From UBA7455 sp026713185 (lineage in GTDB: Bacteria; Pseudomonadota; Gammaproteobacteria; Pseudomonadales; Azotimanducaceae): 64,000 nucleotides of DNA. Where the stretch lies: assembly GCA_963665785.1 (NCBI GenBank), contig OY762456.1, forward strand, positions 1,798,001 to 1,862,000, given 5' to 3'. Positions 1 to 8,404 of this stretch are shown piece by piece. How positions within the stretch are numbered: position 1 is the stretch's first letter; every line of letters begins with the position of its first letter. Made by a program: the position numbers and the translations under genes. The notes under the pieces are model-generated. The model did no database searches, was not told the origin of the DNA, and saw only the letters and a list, made by a program, of their open reading frames with translations.

Positions 1-471
1 GATCTTCCCATCCTGGCTACCCCACCAGGTGGTAACTAGTTGGCCATCACTCTCCCATACATACTTGGCGTGATGCATGAAATGTGCATTGGGTGAGGAG
101 AGGTTGGTGATGCTTTCAAATTTAAGAAGCAGCCCATCGCCTTCTTCGGACTGCACCACTTCAAGTCGCGGCTGATTACCGGAAGCGCAGTAGTGGGTCA
201 TAAGCACGCGGTCGCCGTCTTCGTGATAGACGTTGAGCATTTCATGAGGATCGCCTGGAAACATGAATTCACGTAGTACCGAGCCATTGGCCGTCATGCG
301 AAATTCGGTCGCTACATGGTCGGTGACCTCGCCCTGCTCGTTGACGAGCATCCATTCGCCTTCAAGGCTCTTGAGGCGTTCCATGACTGCCTTGGAGTCC
401 GCCGAAGCGGTACCTGCCAATATAAGGATAGGCGTCAAAATCAAACCAACCGCAAATCTAAATCTGCACAT
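1..471 (-). CDS. Secreted DUF1579-like protein, 3' end beyond window
   Basis: Partial gene: it starts at 471 and runs off the left edge, so only the first 157 codons are visible. The N-terminus is a typical signal peptide: a short positive stretch (MCRFRF), a hydrophobic core and an ASA|DS cleavage site near residue 24, so it is probably exported. The mature part has LKSLEGEW, a GSVLREFMFPG stretch and GDRVLMTHYC followed by GNQPRL. These resemble small secreted lipocalin-like or DUF1579-like proteins; the family assignment comes from memory of such motifs and is tentative. It follows the MFS gene on the same strand after a gap of about 90 bp. The exact role is unknown. Confidence 0.7.
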   Translation of the reverse strand, partial: MCRFRFAVGLILTPILILAGTASADSKAVMERLKSLEGEWMLVNEQGEVTDHVATEFRMTANGSVLREFMFPGDPHEMLNVYHEDGDRVLMTHYCASGNQPRLEVVQSEEGDGLLLKFESITNLSSPNAHFMHHAKYVWESDGQLVTTWWGSQDGKI

Positions 472-563
472 GCTGTCGCTTCTCGTTGTAAAAACATGAG
501 GATACATGCTCTTGTGGGCTTGGTGCAACAGCACTAAAGCGGCATCGGCTGACCCCTTTCTCC

Positions 564-1811
564 CTAAGATTTGAATTCCCGTATGGGTTTCCAGAATCGC
601 CAGATCAGTACTGTCGCCAGTATCGAGATAACCGCACCCAGGATCATCGTGTTATTCGCACCGATCGCACCTGCCCACACGCCGACCCAGATGGTGCCAA
701 CATTGTTTGCGGTCTGTGCCGCCAGAATCATTAATGCGGATGCACGACCGCGCATGTGATCAGGTGTAGTCAACATCACCGTCGTCTGCCTGACAGCTAC
801 AGTCACCGCATCTGCCGCACCGAGGGCTGCGATCATCAACATGCCAAGCCATAGTGAACCAGCCGTTGCAAAGCCAAACAGAATAAACCCATAGGCTAAA
901 GACGCGTACAGCACCAGCATCCCCTTGGCGCGATAACCCACAAGGAACAAAGCAACAAACGACCCCGCAATGGCACCGGTCGAGTTTGCGGCGCCCAGCA
1001 TACCAGTGGCGCTGGCGCCACCGGCGAACATACCCAACGCCAGCACTGGCAGGATCTCACGATAGAAAGAAGCTGTGGTAATACCTGCATCGAGCAGAAA
1101 CAATCCTGGCAGGATTGGATGTCTGGACACAAAGCGAAAACCGTCTCTGATTTGATCGACTATAGCCGATCCGCCCTGCTGACCGCTGGCAACCCCGTGT
1201 GCCCGGATCAACAATGGCAGGATGCTGGAAAATAATGAAATCAAACCTGCGAGTACAAACACTGCACTCAAACCCGCGGTGATCGCCACTGCGGCAAACA
1301 GTAGCGGACCCGCTATAGCTGCCGCATTTTGCGATGCCGTATCTGTCGATGCAGCGAGCATCAGGTGACGTACAGGGATGACAACTGGCACCAGTGCGGA
1401 ACGGGCAGGACTGGCCAACATCTGAGAGGCTGCCGTCAATGCAATACCTATGTAAACCATCCACGGCGTCAACAACTCCTGCCAGTTAAGTAATCCGAGG
1501 CTTAACAAGACTACGGCGGTCACCGCGTTCGCCAAAGCAATGACTTGTTTACGGTCGATGCGATCCGCAAGGGTACCGCCCCACAACAGCGCCGGTATCT
1601 GCACGATCAACTGCACAACGCCAATAAATCCCACTAGTGCGGCCGATCCGGTTTCGTCCAGCAACCACTGTGCAGTTCCCAGTATGCGCATCCAGATAAC
1701 CATGGCGCTTGTAACCAGTACAAGCCATAGCAATCGATAATCACGATAGATGAAAGCGTGCCATGGTCTGGTTTGGTCTGTTTCCAGCGAACGGTTATCT
1801 CTATTGATCAA
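564..1811 (-). CDS. MFS transporter
   Basis: A 415-residue integral membrane protein with about 12 hydrophobic segments, the usual length for a major facilitator. The cytoplasmic loop GGTLADRIDRKQVIALAN (about residues 78-95) is the MFS loop 2-3 motif (G-x-x-x-D-R-x-x-R/K). Overall style resembles the EntS/MFS_3 drug or siderophore exporter group, but the substrate cannot be read from sequence. The start is TTG at 1811, preceded by AAGGAG with about 8 bp spacing. A perfect 14 bp palindrome lies about 95 bp upstream of the start and matches motifs upstream of two tetR genes in the window, which suggests repressor control (inference). Confidence 0.88.
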   Translation of the reverse strand: MINRDNRSLETDQTRPWHAFIYRDYRLLWLVLVTSAMVIWMRILGTAQWLLDETGSAALVGFIGVVQLIVQIPALLWGGTLADRIDRKQVIALANAVTAVVLLSLGLLNWQELLTPWMVYIGIALTAASQMLASPARSALVPVVIPVRHLMLAASTDTASQNAAAIAGPLLFAAVAITAGLSAVFVLAGLISLFSSILPLLIRAHGVASGQQGGSAIVDQIRDGFRFVSRHPILPGLFLLDAGITTASFYREILPVLALGMFAGGASATGMLGAANSTGAIAGSFVALFLVGYRAKGMLVLYASLAYGFILFGFATAGSLWLGMLMIAALGAADAVTVAVRQTTVMLTTPDHMRGRASALMILAAQTANNVGTIWVGVWAGAIGANNTMILGAVISILATVLIWRFWKPIREFKS

Positions 1812-1905
1812 GGGGGCTGCTCCTTTTCCTCTGGTAAGCCCTAATTGCCGCAGTGCTGGCCAAAGGACTCGCCGAATCCCTTCTAACCTCCCGGCTGAAC
1901 AAGTA

Positions 1906-1919
1906 AATAGTATACTATT
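1906..1919. promoter_or_regulatory. 14 bp palindrome, candidate TetR operator upstream of the MFS gene
   Basis: AATAGTATACTATT is a perfect palindrome in the 279 bp gap between the MFS start and the 3' end of the sulfatase gene. Its core ATAG-N4-CTAT recurs at 33487-33498 and 43956-43967, both upstream of tetR genes. I see no gene in the rest of 1812-2090. Operator function is inferred. Confidence 0.45.
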
Positions 1920-2090
1920 CGCCTGATTTTGGATCAGAGTAATAGATTTTTAGAGAAGTCTGATGAATATCTGTACTACAAGTAGAAAGTCCCGGTTCGC
2001 ATTGCGTCCATGACTTCACTGAGACCATGCAGTACTGGTAGTTTGAGAGTAGATTCGATGTTCAGGGTGTCATCGTTTGCACAGTTTGCC

Positions 2091-3587
2091 TTACAACGAT
2101 TTTACGTGTGCATTCGGGGTTCCACGATCAGGATTGGCGTTGAGCGCATCCTGGTATTTCTTTGCTTTGTCATGATCGAGTTTGTCCAGCAGTCCGTTGA
2201 GATGATTTTCCATGAGCTCTGTACACACAGTCGCATAGGCTGAATCCTCCACCAGATTGTGGATTTCCCTGGGGTCTGACTTCATGTCGTAAAGTTCCAG
2301 TGGTTGCCGAGTCAGACTGTCGACACTCAGTTTGTATTGATCGTTGCGCACCATGGAAAACAGCCGTACCTCGCTGAAAACGACTTCTTTTCCTTCTTGG
2401 GCGTCGGCGGCATCGGCGCCGCTGCTGACTTTGTCGACGAGAGAGGTTCTGTATTCAGCACCATCGTCAAGGTTCTTGGCTTCTGCAATCTCCAGCATTG
2501 TATCGACGAGGTCCAACTGATCGGTCAGGGCGCGAGATCGCCAGCCTTTGGTGCCTCCCGGTGGCCTGATCAACAGGGGAATATGGAGTGCGCTCTCATA
2601 AAAAAGCGCTTTGTGGCTACAGTAGTGGTCGGCCAGCATCTCGCCATGGTCGGAGGTATAGATGATCCATGTGTTGTCCATCAGCCCCTTTGCCGAAAGT
2701 GCATCGATCAGCATCCCGATGCCGCGATCAATGTGCGTGACCTTGGCGTAATAATACAGCCGCATAAGTTGTTCCTGACTGTTCTTTATATCCTGCAGCC
2801 TGCTGACAGTCTGTTGCTGCAGCACTTGTGGTGACAGGGGGCCGGTGGTTTGATCCAGAATCGCCGGTGGCATATCGGCGGGATCATAGAGATTACGCTC
2901 TGTTGATGGCGAGTCGAAGGGATTGTGCGGACCCGGGAAATTTACCTGCAGATAGAAGGGCTTGTCGTCCTCGTAACCGTTTATCCACTCTACGGCTTTC
3001 TGAGCCGTATACATATCCAGGTCCTCGTCATCGGGAAGCAGACTCGGGGGAGTCTCCCAGGGCAGCAGCTTGCCTTGCGTCTCGCCACTAACGTAGGTGC
3101 TCATGTAGTCGCGGAAGATCTTCAGATGTCCCCGTTCCTCCAGAAAGTCCGTGAAATAACAGTCGGCGTGAACATAGGCGGTGATGTCACGCAGTTCGTG
3201 GGAATAGTCCCACCCCCAGGCGTGCATCTTGTACGCATGGTCCCGGGAATGACCGTCTCCCCGTGTTCGAACGCGAAGATGGACTTTGCCGATCTGCGCG
3301 GTGTGATAACCGGCATCACGAATGTTCCTTACGTGGTTAGGCGTTTGCGGATCGCCATTGATATTATTGGCCCAGATGCCGTGCTGGCTGACGGGTACAC
3401 CGGACATTAGCGACATCCTGGCCGACATACAGATCGGTGCATTGCAGACACTTCTGCTGAAGGTGACGCTCTCGGCTGCCAACCGGTCGAGGTTGGGGGT
3501 GATTACCACGGGGTTGCCCGAAAAGCCCACTGTATCGCCGCGCTGCTGATCGGGGAAGATGAAGAGGATGTTGGGCTGCCGAGCCAT
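2091..3587 (-). CDS. Sulfatase (alkaline phosphatase superfamily)
   Basis: Hydrolyses sulfate esters; the substrate is unknown. The protein opens with NILFIFPDQQRGDTVG, the metal-binding Asp strand of type I sulfatases. CMSAR (Cys at residue 53 counting from the chosen start) sits at the position of the C-x-P/S/A-x-R signature whose Cys becomes formylglycine. Later NFPGPHNPFD and YTSDHGEM supply further metal-site residues. Length is about 498 aa. I chose the ATG at 3587 because AGGAG lies 5 bp upstream; an in-frame ATG at 3686 would place a long palindrome (3664-3715) inside the gene and has no such site. No signal peptide is evident. A formylglycine-generating enzyme is not in the window. 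Confidence 0.9.
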   Translation of the reverse strand: MARQPNILFIFPDQQRGDTVGFSGNPVVITPNLDRLAAESVTFSRSVCNAPICMSARMSLMSGVPVSQHGIWANNINGDPQTPNHVRNIRDAGYHTAQIGKVHLRVRTRGDGHSRDHAYKMHAWGWDYSHELRDITAYVHADCYFTDFLEERGHLKIFRDYMSTYVSGETQGKLLPWETPPSLLPDDEDLDMYTAQKAVEWINGYEDDKPFYLQVNFPGPHNPFDSPSTERNLYDPADMPPAILDQTTGPLSPQVLQQQTVSRLQDIKNSQEQLMRLYYYAKVTHIDRGIGMLIDALSAKGLMDNTWIIYTSDHGEMLADHYCSHKALFYESALHIPLLIRPPGGTKGWRSRALTDQLDLVDTMLEIAEAKNLDDGAEYRTSLVDKVSSGADAADAQEGKEVVFSEVRLFSMVRNDQYKLSVDSLTRQPLELYDMKSDPREIHNLVEDSAYATVCTELMENHLNGLLDKLDHDKAKKYQDALNANPDRGTPNAHVKSL

Positions 3588-3663
3588 CTGGACTCCTGGT
3601 TTGGTTTTGGGGTATTCTAACTGATTGACGTCGCTTGCACCCCGATCCTCAATGAGTGTGTTC

Positions 3664-3715
3664 GCAGATGGCTTTGGGGCATTCATTTGCGAATGAACAC
3701 CCCAAAGCCATCTGC
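3664..3715. repeat. Long palindromic hairpin between divergent genes
   Basis: Two perfect 16 bp arms (3664-3679 GCAGATGGCTTTGGGG and its complement 3700-3715) enclose a second 6 bp stem, TTCATT/AATGAA (3682-3687 and 3692-3697), with a TGCG loop and a 2 nt internal mismatch. The whole could fold as a stem of about 22 bp. It has no T-run, so it is not a standard terminator. It lies between the divergent sulfatase and BpsA-like genes. Confidence 0.8.
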
Positions 3716-3787
3716 TGTATGTCGGGAATAGTGTGTGTTTGACGAGAGCATGGAGGTGTGGCGCTGTATTGATCCAGGTTCAGCGCC

Positions 3788-3793
3788 TATAAT
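3788..3793 (+). promoter_or_regulatory. Candidate -10 box of a leaderless promoter
   Basis: A perfect TATAAT ends 6 bp before the ATG at 3800. A transcript from it would begin at or next to the start codon, that is, be leaderless. No Shine-Dalgarno is visible, in keeping with this. A good -35 at 17 bp spacing is not obvious; TTGATC at 3769-3774 is too close. Confidence 0.4.
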
Positions 3794-3799
3794 ACGGGC

Positions 3800-5509
3800 A
3801 TGACCCTGGAAGACCATAACAATGCATCCGTCAACGCCTCAGACCCAGGGGGTACACAAGCCATTCAAGAGATACTGAGCGCCGCGGGCATAAATGGTCG
3901 TCGCCTGCGATACTTGTTGAGTATGCTTATTGAGCGTCCTGTGTCTTTTGACACGCTTGTACGTGAATCCGCGGTAGAGCATCGTACGGCCAGTTCTCTC
4001 GTCAATGCCTTGGGCGACGACCTGGTCAGTATGACAGATGGTCGACTGCAGATTGTCCACGAACGTGCTGATCAATACAGGGAACTGATCAATCACCGAC
4101 AACTCTTCTCTACTGCACCTGACGATCCACTCGGACGATTGCTTGACGCGCATTCCCCTGTTGTTGCGAAGCTGGCCCGGCTTATTGAAAAGACGCCTGC
4201 ATCAAGGAAATCACTGGATCATGTATCTGCCACAGCTGAGACCGCAGTGCGCCGTGCGCTATGGTTGGAGTGCACTTTCGATCTCGACAATGCCCGAGTT
4301 CTTTGTATTGGCGATCACGACCTGACATCCGTTGCAATTGCCGAAGTAAACCCTCGCACCGCGGTCACGGTAGTCGACATTGATGACGATATCCTGGGGT
4401 ATATCAACGCCATGGGGTATGCCTCCATTCGATGTCTGTGGTCCGACTTCCGATACGGGCTCGCTCCGAGCGCCGAAGGATGGGCCGACCTCGTCTTTAC
4501 CGATCCGCCGTACACACCAGAGGGCGTAAAACTCTTTCTTGGCAGAGGCGTACAGGGACTACGAAACAGCGAGTTGGTGCGGTTAGTAATGGCGTACGGA
4601 TTCAGCGAGAAGCACCCCGTTCTGGGATTGAAAGTTCAACGGGCTGCTGCAAGCCTGCATCTAACGTTCGATACAATATTGCCTGGATTTAACAGCTACC
4701 ACGGCGCACAAGCCGTGGGCAGTAGAAGCAGCATTTATGTGCTGCGACCAACCTCTCGAACCTGGCGTGCTGCCAATACGAAAGGCAAGTCTACGACGAA
4801 TATCTACACTCACGGATCGCAGTCCATTGAACGAGAGCCGGAAGATGTAACGCCTGAAGTTGAGACAGCGGTCACACGCGCGGCGGCGGCTTCGAACGAG
4901 CATTCGGTCAGGATGATTGGTGCAGGATGGCCATCAAAGGAGGCTACTTCACTCAAAGCAGTTCTGTTGGGACAGTCAGGTTCAGCCTCCTGTGTAGCAG
5001 TAAATCTCATCAGCGACCCCGGTGGTTGGCTGTTTCGTCTGCTACTTGCCGTTAACGCTACACGCCTCGCTATCCTGGTTTCAAACAACCACCCGGCGAT
5101 AACCAATGAGAAAGCCCAGAAAAAACTGCAGGCGCTCGTGGCTTCGAAATACAAACTTAAGCTGTGCAGAAGCACGCCGAACTCCCGCTATGCCATTGTT
5201 GAGGCGGACGTTATTGAAGAAGGGGATCTGGATCTGGCCGAACGGGTGGTCCGCGGCATTCTTGACCGTGCTCACGGAAAGGTACAGAACACCTGGCGAG
5301 AGTCGGTGATTCGAGTGGCTGGTACAACCGACAAGGCGGTAACGAAAAACGAGGCGCGCGAACTGATTGAGGCGTCTGGAGTTGCACAGGAGGTCCTCGC
5401 CAGCCAACTCCTTGCCCTGCCTCGGGATGCGATTGAGAGTCTCATCCGCCTGATAACCAGATCAGTTCCGGACGGCGGTATTCACGCTCAGAGTGAACAT
5501 AAGAACTGA
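3800..5509 (+). CDS. BpsA-like (DUF43) aminopropyltransferase family protein
   Basis: 569 residues. After an N-terminal winged-helix-like part (about 30-105), a Rossmann methyltransferase-like core contains IGDHDLTSVAIAE (about 171-183) and LVFTDPPYTPEGVKLFLGRG (about 231-250). These match the GD-x-D-L and DPP...LFL-x-RG motifs of N4-bis(aminopropyl)spermidine synthase (PF01861/DUF43), which transfers aminopropyl groups to make branched polyamines in thermophiles. The usual family length is about 350 aa. Here about 200 extra C-terminal residues, which I do not recognise, follow the core. The function in this organism is uncertain; another SAM-dependent transfer reaction is possible. It stands alone, divergent from the sulfatase. 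Confidence 0.65.
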   Translation: MTLEDHNNASVNASDPGGTQAIQEILSAAGINGRRLRYLLSMLIERPVSFDTLVRESAVEHRTASSLVNALGDDLVSMTDGRLQIVHERADQYRELINHRQLFSTAPDDPLGRLLDAHSPVVAKLARLIEKTPASRKSLDHVSATAETAVRRALWLECTFDLDNARVLCIGDHDLTSVAIAEVNPRTAVTVVDIDDDILGYINAMGYASIRCLWSDFRYGLAPSAEGWADLVFTDPPYTPEGVKLFLGRGVQGLRNSELVRLVMAYGFSEKHPVLGLKVQRAAASLHLTFDTILPGFNSYHGAQAVGSRSSIYVLRPTSRTWRAANTKGKSTTNIYTHGSQSIEREPEDVTPEVETAVTRAAAASNEHSVRMIGAGWPSKEATSLKAVLLGQSGSASCVAVNLISDPGGWLFRLLLAVNATRLAILVSNNHPAITNEKAQKKLQALVASKYKLKLCRSTPNSRYAIVEADVIEEGDLDLAERVVRGILDRAHGKVQNTWRESVIRVAGTTDKAVTKNEARELIEASGVAQEVLASQLLALPRDAIESLIRLITRSVPDGGIHAQSEHKN

Positions 5510-5611
5510 CGGGATTTCGTGTAGCGCGATGTGAGCAAAGCTACGATGCGTTGTCCAATAATCAATCAATAATGTAGACTACGCTTCCTCCCCCCACCCA
5601 ATGAGATTACC

Positions 5612-6589
5612 GTGTCTCAGATCGTTGTTGAAAGCCTGTGGAAACGATTTCAGGTGGCAGAACGCAAACCTGGATTCATCGGAGCTTTACGCGGTGTGTT
5701 TTCCCGTAGTTACCGGGAAATTAATGCCTTACGGAATGTGGGTTTCAGCGTCGAACCCGGTGAACTGGTAGGTTACATCGGTCCCAATGGCGCCGGTAAA
5801 TCGACGACGATCAAGATCCTGTCGGGCATTCTGTCGCCGTCTTCCGGCAAGTGTGAAATCAACGGCTTAACGCCCTGGTTGAACCGTCAACAGCACGTAA
5901 AAAATATTGGTGTTGTATTTGGTCAGCGTACTCAACTCTGGTGGGATCTGCCGGTTGTCGAGTCGTTTGAATTGCTCCGCGACATTTACCAGGTGCCCAC
6001 CCGGGATTACAAAGACAGAAGGGATGAGCTTATACAGACGATGCAGATTGAAGACCTGCTTGATACGCCGGTTCGTCAGTTGAGCCTGGGGCAACGCATG
6101 CGTTGTGACCTGGTTGCCGCGCTATTACACCGCCCGTCAATACTGTTCCTGGATGAACCGACCATCGGGCTGGATGCAGTTTCCAAACGGGCGATTCGTG
6201 AATTCATCAGAAAGTTGAATAGTGATCATGGGGTAACGGTCATTCTTACAACCCACGACATGGACGAAATCGAAGCGCTGTGCGAAAGAATTATCGTCAT
6301 TGATAATGGCGCCATTTTCAATGACGGAACCCTGGAAAGTCTCAGAAGCAGAGTCAATCCGGAGCGCCGGCTGAAAGTAGAGTTCTCAGAGAATATCGTC
6401 TTCTCTCATGACGATGTTCGCATCGTCTCCCGTGAAGGCAACACGTTGCATCTCTCTTTCAATCCGAACAGGATGACCACAACGGGCCTGATTCAATTGT
6501 TGAGCGAATCCTATCCTGTAAAAGATCTGTTCGTCGAAAATCCACCGATTGAAGAAATTATTGCCCAATTGTACGAAACAAACTCATGA
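5612..6589 (+). CDS. ABC-2 type exporter ATP-binding protein
   Basis: Cytoplasmic ATPase driving the two permeases encoded immediately downstream. Walker A GPNGAGKST is at 57-65, signature LSLGQ at 157-161, Walker B ILFLDEP at 177-183 and a TTHDMDEIEALC switch-His region follows. Length 325 aa is typical of NatA/DrrA-like subunits. The start is GTG (5612); no alternative ATG lies nearby. The last codons overlap the next gene by 4 bp (ATGA), implying translational coupling in a three-gene operon. The substrate is unknown. Confidence 0.93.
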   Translation: MSQIVVESLWKRFQVAERKPGFIGALRGVFSRSYREINALRNVGFSVEPGELVGYIGPNGAGKSTTIKILSGILSPSSGKCEINGLTPWLNRQQHVKNIGVVFGQRTQLWWDLPVVESFELLRDIYQVPTRDYKDRRDELIQTMQIEDLLDTPVRQLSLGQRMRCDLVAALLHRPSILFLDEPTIGLDAVSKRAIREFIRKLNSDHGVTVILTTHDMDEIEALCERIIVIDNGAIFNDGTLESLRSRVNPERRLKVEFSENIVFSHDDVRIVSREGNTLHLSFNPNRMTTTGLIQLLSESYPVKDLFVENPPIEEIIAQLYETNS

Positions 6590-7404
6590 GGATCGCCTAT
6601 ATATCGATCATTAGTGCACGTTATCGAACTTTGCTGCAATACCGCGCGGCAGCGATAGCGGGATTCGTTACCCAGCTGTTCTGGGGGTGTATCAACATTA
6701 TGGTCATGATGGCGTTCTTCGCGTTAAGTAGTGAAGAGCAGCCCATTAGTCTTGCGCAGGTCGTTTCCTATATCTGGCTGGGGCAGGCATTGCTCGGTAT
6801 GCTGCCGTGGACCGTTGACAAGGAGATAGAGGCCATGATTCTCAATGGCGATGTTTCCTACGAGTTGGTTCGACCCATTGATCTGTACGACTTCTGGTTT
6901 TGCAGGACTATTGCATTACGCACCGCCAGCACCACTTTGCGTTCCATCCCGATGCTGATTTTTGCGATGGTGGTATTGCCCCTTGCTGGTCTGGACAACT
7001 GGGCGTTGGATTTGCCTGCCAGCATGACGAGCTTTCTTGTATTTACCATCTCGCTGTTTTTTGCCCTGATGCTTGCCGTGAGTTTTACCATGATCATGCA
7101 TGTGGTGTTGGTGTATACGCTGTCTGGCGAAGGCATTAACAGGATTCTGCCGGCTTTTACTATCATTTTGTCCGGCAACATCATTCCCCTGCCGTTGTTT
7201 CCGGACTGGTTACAACCCTTTCTGAATCTGCAGCCTTTCCGAGGGCTGGTGGATGTGCCGTTTCGAATCTATACGGGGAACATTGAGGCGCTGGCCGCAG
7301 GACCCGATATTCTGCATCAAATCGTCTGGACAATAGCTTTTATCCTTATTGGACGTTTCATGTTAATGAGAAGCATGGGTCGTATGGTGATTCAGGGTGG
7401 GTGA
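6586..7404 (+). CDS. ABC-2 type permease, subunit 1
   Basis: A 272 aa membrane protein with about six hydrophobic segments, starting at an ATGA overlap with the ATPase gene. Features such as YIWLGQALLGMLPW and the conserved GDVSYELVRPIDLYDFWF amphipathic segment resemble the DUF990/ABC2_membrane_6 (PF06182) family, whose members come in pairs with one ATPase. It forms the transmembrane channel with the following gene product. It overlaps that gene by 8 bp. Confidence 0.85.
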   Translation: MRIAYISIISARYRTLLQYRAAAIAGFVTQLFWGCINIMVMMAFFALSSEEQPISLAQVVSYIWLGQALLGMLPWTVDKEIEAMILNGDVSYELVRPIDLYDFWFCRTIALRTASTTLRSIPMLIFAMVVLPLAGLDNWALDLPASMTSFLVFTISLFFALMLAVSFTMIMHVVLVYTLSGEGINRILPAFTIILSGNIIPLPLFPDWLQPFLNLQPFRGLVDVPFRIYTGNIEALAAGPDILHQIVWTIAFILIGRFMLMRSMGRMVIQGG

Positions 7405-8215
7405 GGAAACAGGATTCGTACGCATGTATTGGCGACTGATCCTGGTGTCTATCCTTGGTCAGATGCAATACAAGGTCAGCTTCATCCTGAATGTGACGGG
7501 CCAGTTCGTCTCCACCATCATCGAGATGGCTGCTATCTGGGCGTTATTCACACGCTTTGGGTCCCTGGAGCATTGGAAGTTTGAAGAGGTATGCCTGTTT
7601 TACGGGATCGTCAATATTTCCTTCGCCATTGCCGACGGTCTGTCTTCGGGATTTGACCGGTTTGGTACGGAGTATATTCGCACTGGTAATTTTGATCGTA
7701 TACTGGTCCGGCCGCGAGGCATCGTATTGCAGCTTTTGGGTCATGAACTGGCTCTACGGCGTTTGGGCAGATTGACCCAGGGATTAATAGTGCTTGTCTG
7801 GGCCATTGTGATGTTGGATTTGGTGCTTGACCCGATAACGTTTATCTACCTGATGATCACCATCGCCAGTGGAACCTGCCTCTTCATGGCCTTATTCGTC
7901 CTGCAGGCGACACTGAGTTTCTGGTCCGTAGAATCACTTGAAGTAATGAATACACTCACCTACGGAGGTGTGCAGACCACCCAGTACCCGATTTCGATCT
8001 ATGAGGAATGGTTCAGAAAATTCTTCACCTTCGTCGTCCCGGTGGCCTGCGTCGCCTACTTCCCGATTCTTGTCTTACTGGGGAAACAGGACCCGTTGGG
8101 AAGCAGCATCGTGTTTCAGGTGCTTTCACCCATTGCGGGATTCCTGTTCCTGGCGTTTGCCATCGTCCTGTTTCGATTCGTCGGGGTAAAACACTACACG
8201 TCAACAGGAAGTTGA
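7397..8215 (+). CDS. ABC-2 type permease, subunit 2
   Basis: A second PF06182-like permease of 272 aa, with the companion motif TGNFDRILVRPRGIVLQLLG matching the VRP amphipathic region of subunit 1. The annotated start is GTG at 7397, overlapping the previous gene; an in-frame ATG at 7424 is an alternative. It is the third gene of the ATPase-permease-permease operon. The stop codon ends at 8215, 3 bp before a 161 bp MITE. Confidence 0.85.
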   Translation: MGEETGFVRMYWRLILVSILGQMQYKVSFILNVTGQFVSTIIEMAAIWALFTRFGSLEHWKFEEVCLFYGIVNISFAIADGLSSGFDRFGTEYIRTGNFDRILVRPRGIVLQLLGHELALRRLGRLTQGLIVLVWAIVMLDLVLDPITFIYLMITIASGTCLFMALFVLQATLSFWSVESLEVMNTLTYGGVQTTQYPISIYEEWFRKFFTFVVPVACVAYFPILVLLGKQDPLGSSIVFQVLSPIAGFLFLAFAIVLFRFVGVKHYTSTGS

Positions 8216-8218
8216 TCA

Positions 8219-8379
8219 GGAGGCTGTCCGAGAACAGACTGACCTACTGCGGACAAGCCTGATTGGCCATATTTTCCGCTTATTTTCGTTCAATATGTAC
8301 AATATTTGCCTCAAATAACCAAAAAATATGACTCAATCAGTCTCGCCCTCGCTACGGTCGCAGTTCCCGGACAGCCTCC
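8219..8379. mobile_element. 161 bp MITE, copy 1
   Basis: A non-coding element bounded by imperfect terminal inverted repeats: GGAGGCTGTCCGAGAAC at the left and the complement of GGAGGCTGTCCGGGAAC at the right. It is flanked by CA on both sides (8217-8218 and 8380-8381), consistent with a 2 bp target duplication. A copy differing at three positions lies at 43019-43179. It encodes no transposase, so it must be mobilised in trans. It sits directly behind the ABC operon and could act as its 3' end. Confidence 0.85.
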
Positions 8380-8404
8380 CAGGCCAATCACGAAAGTCGT
8401 AAGT

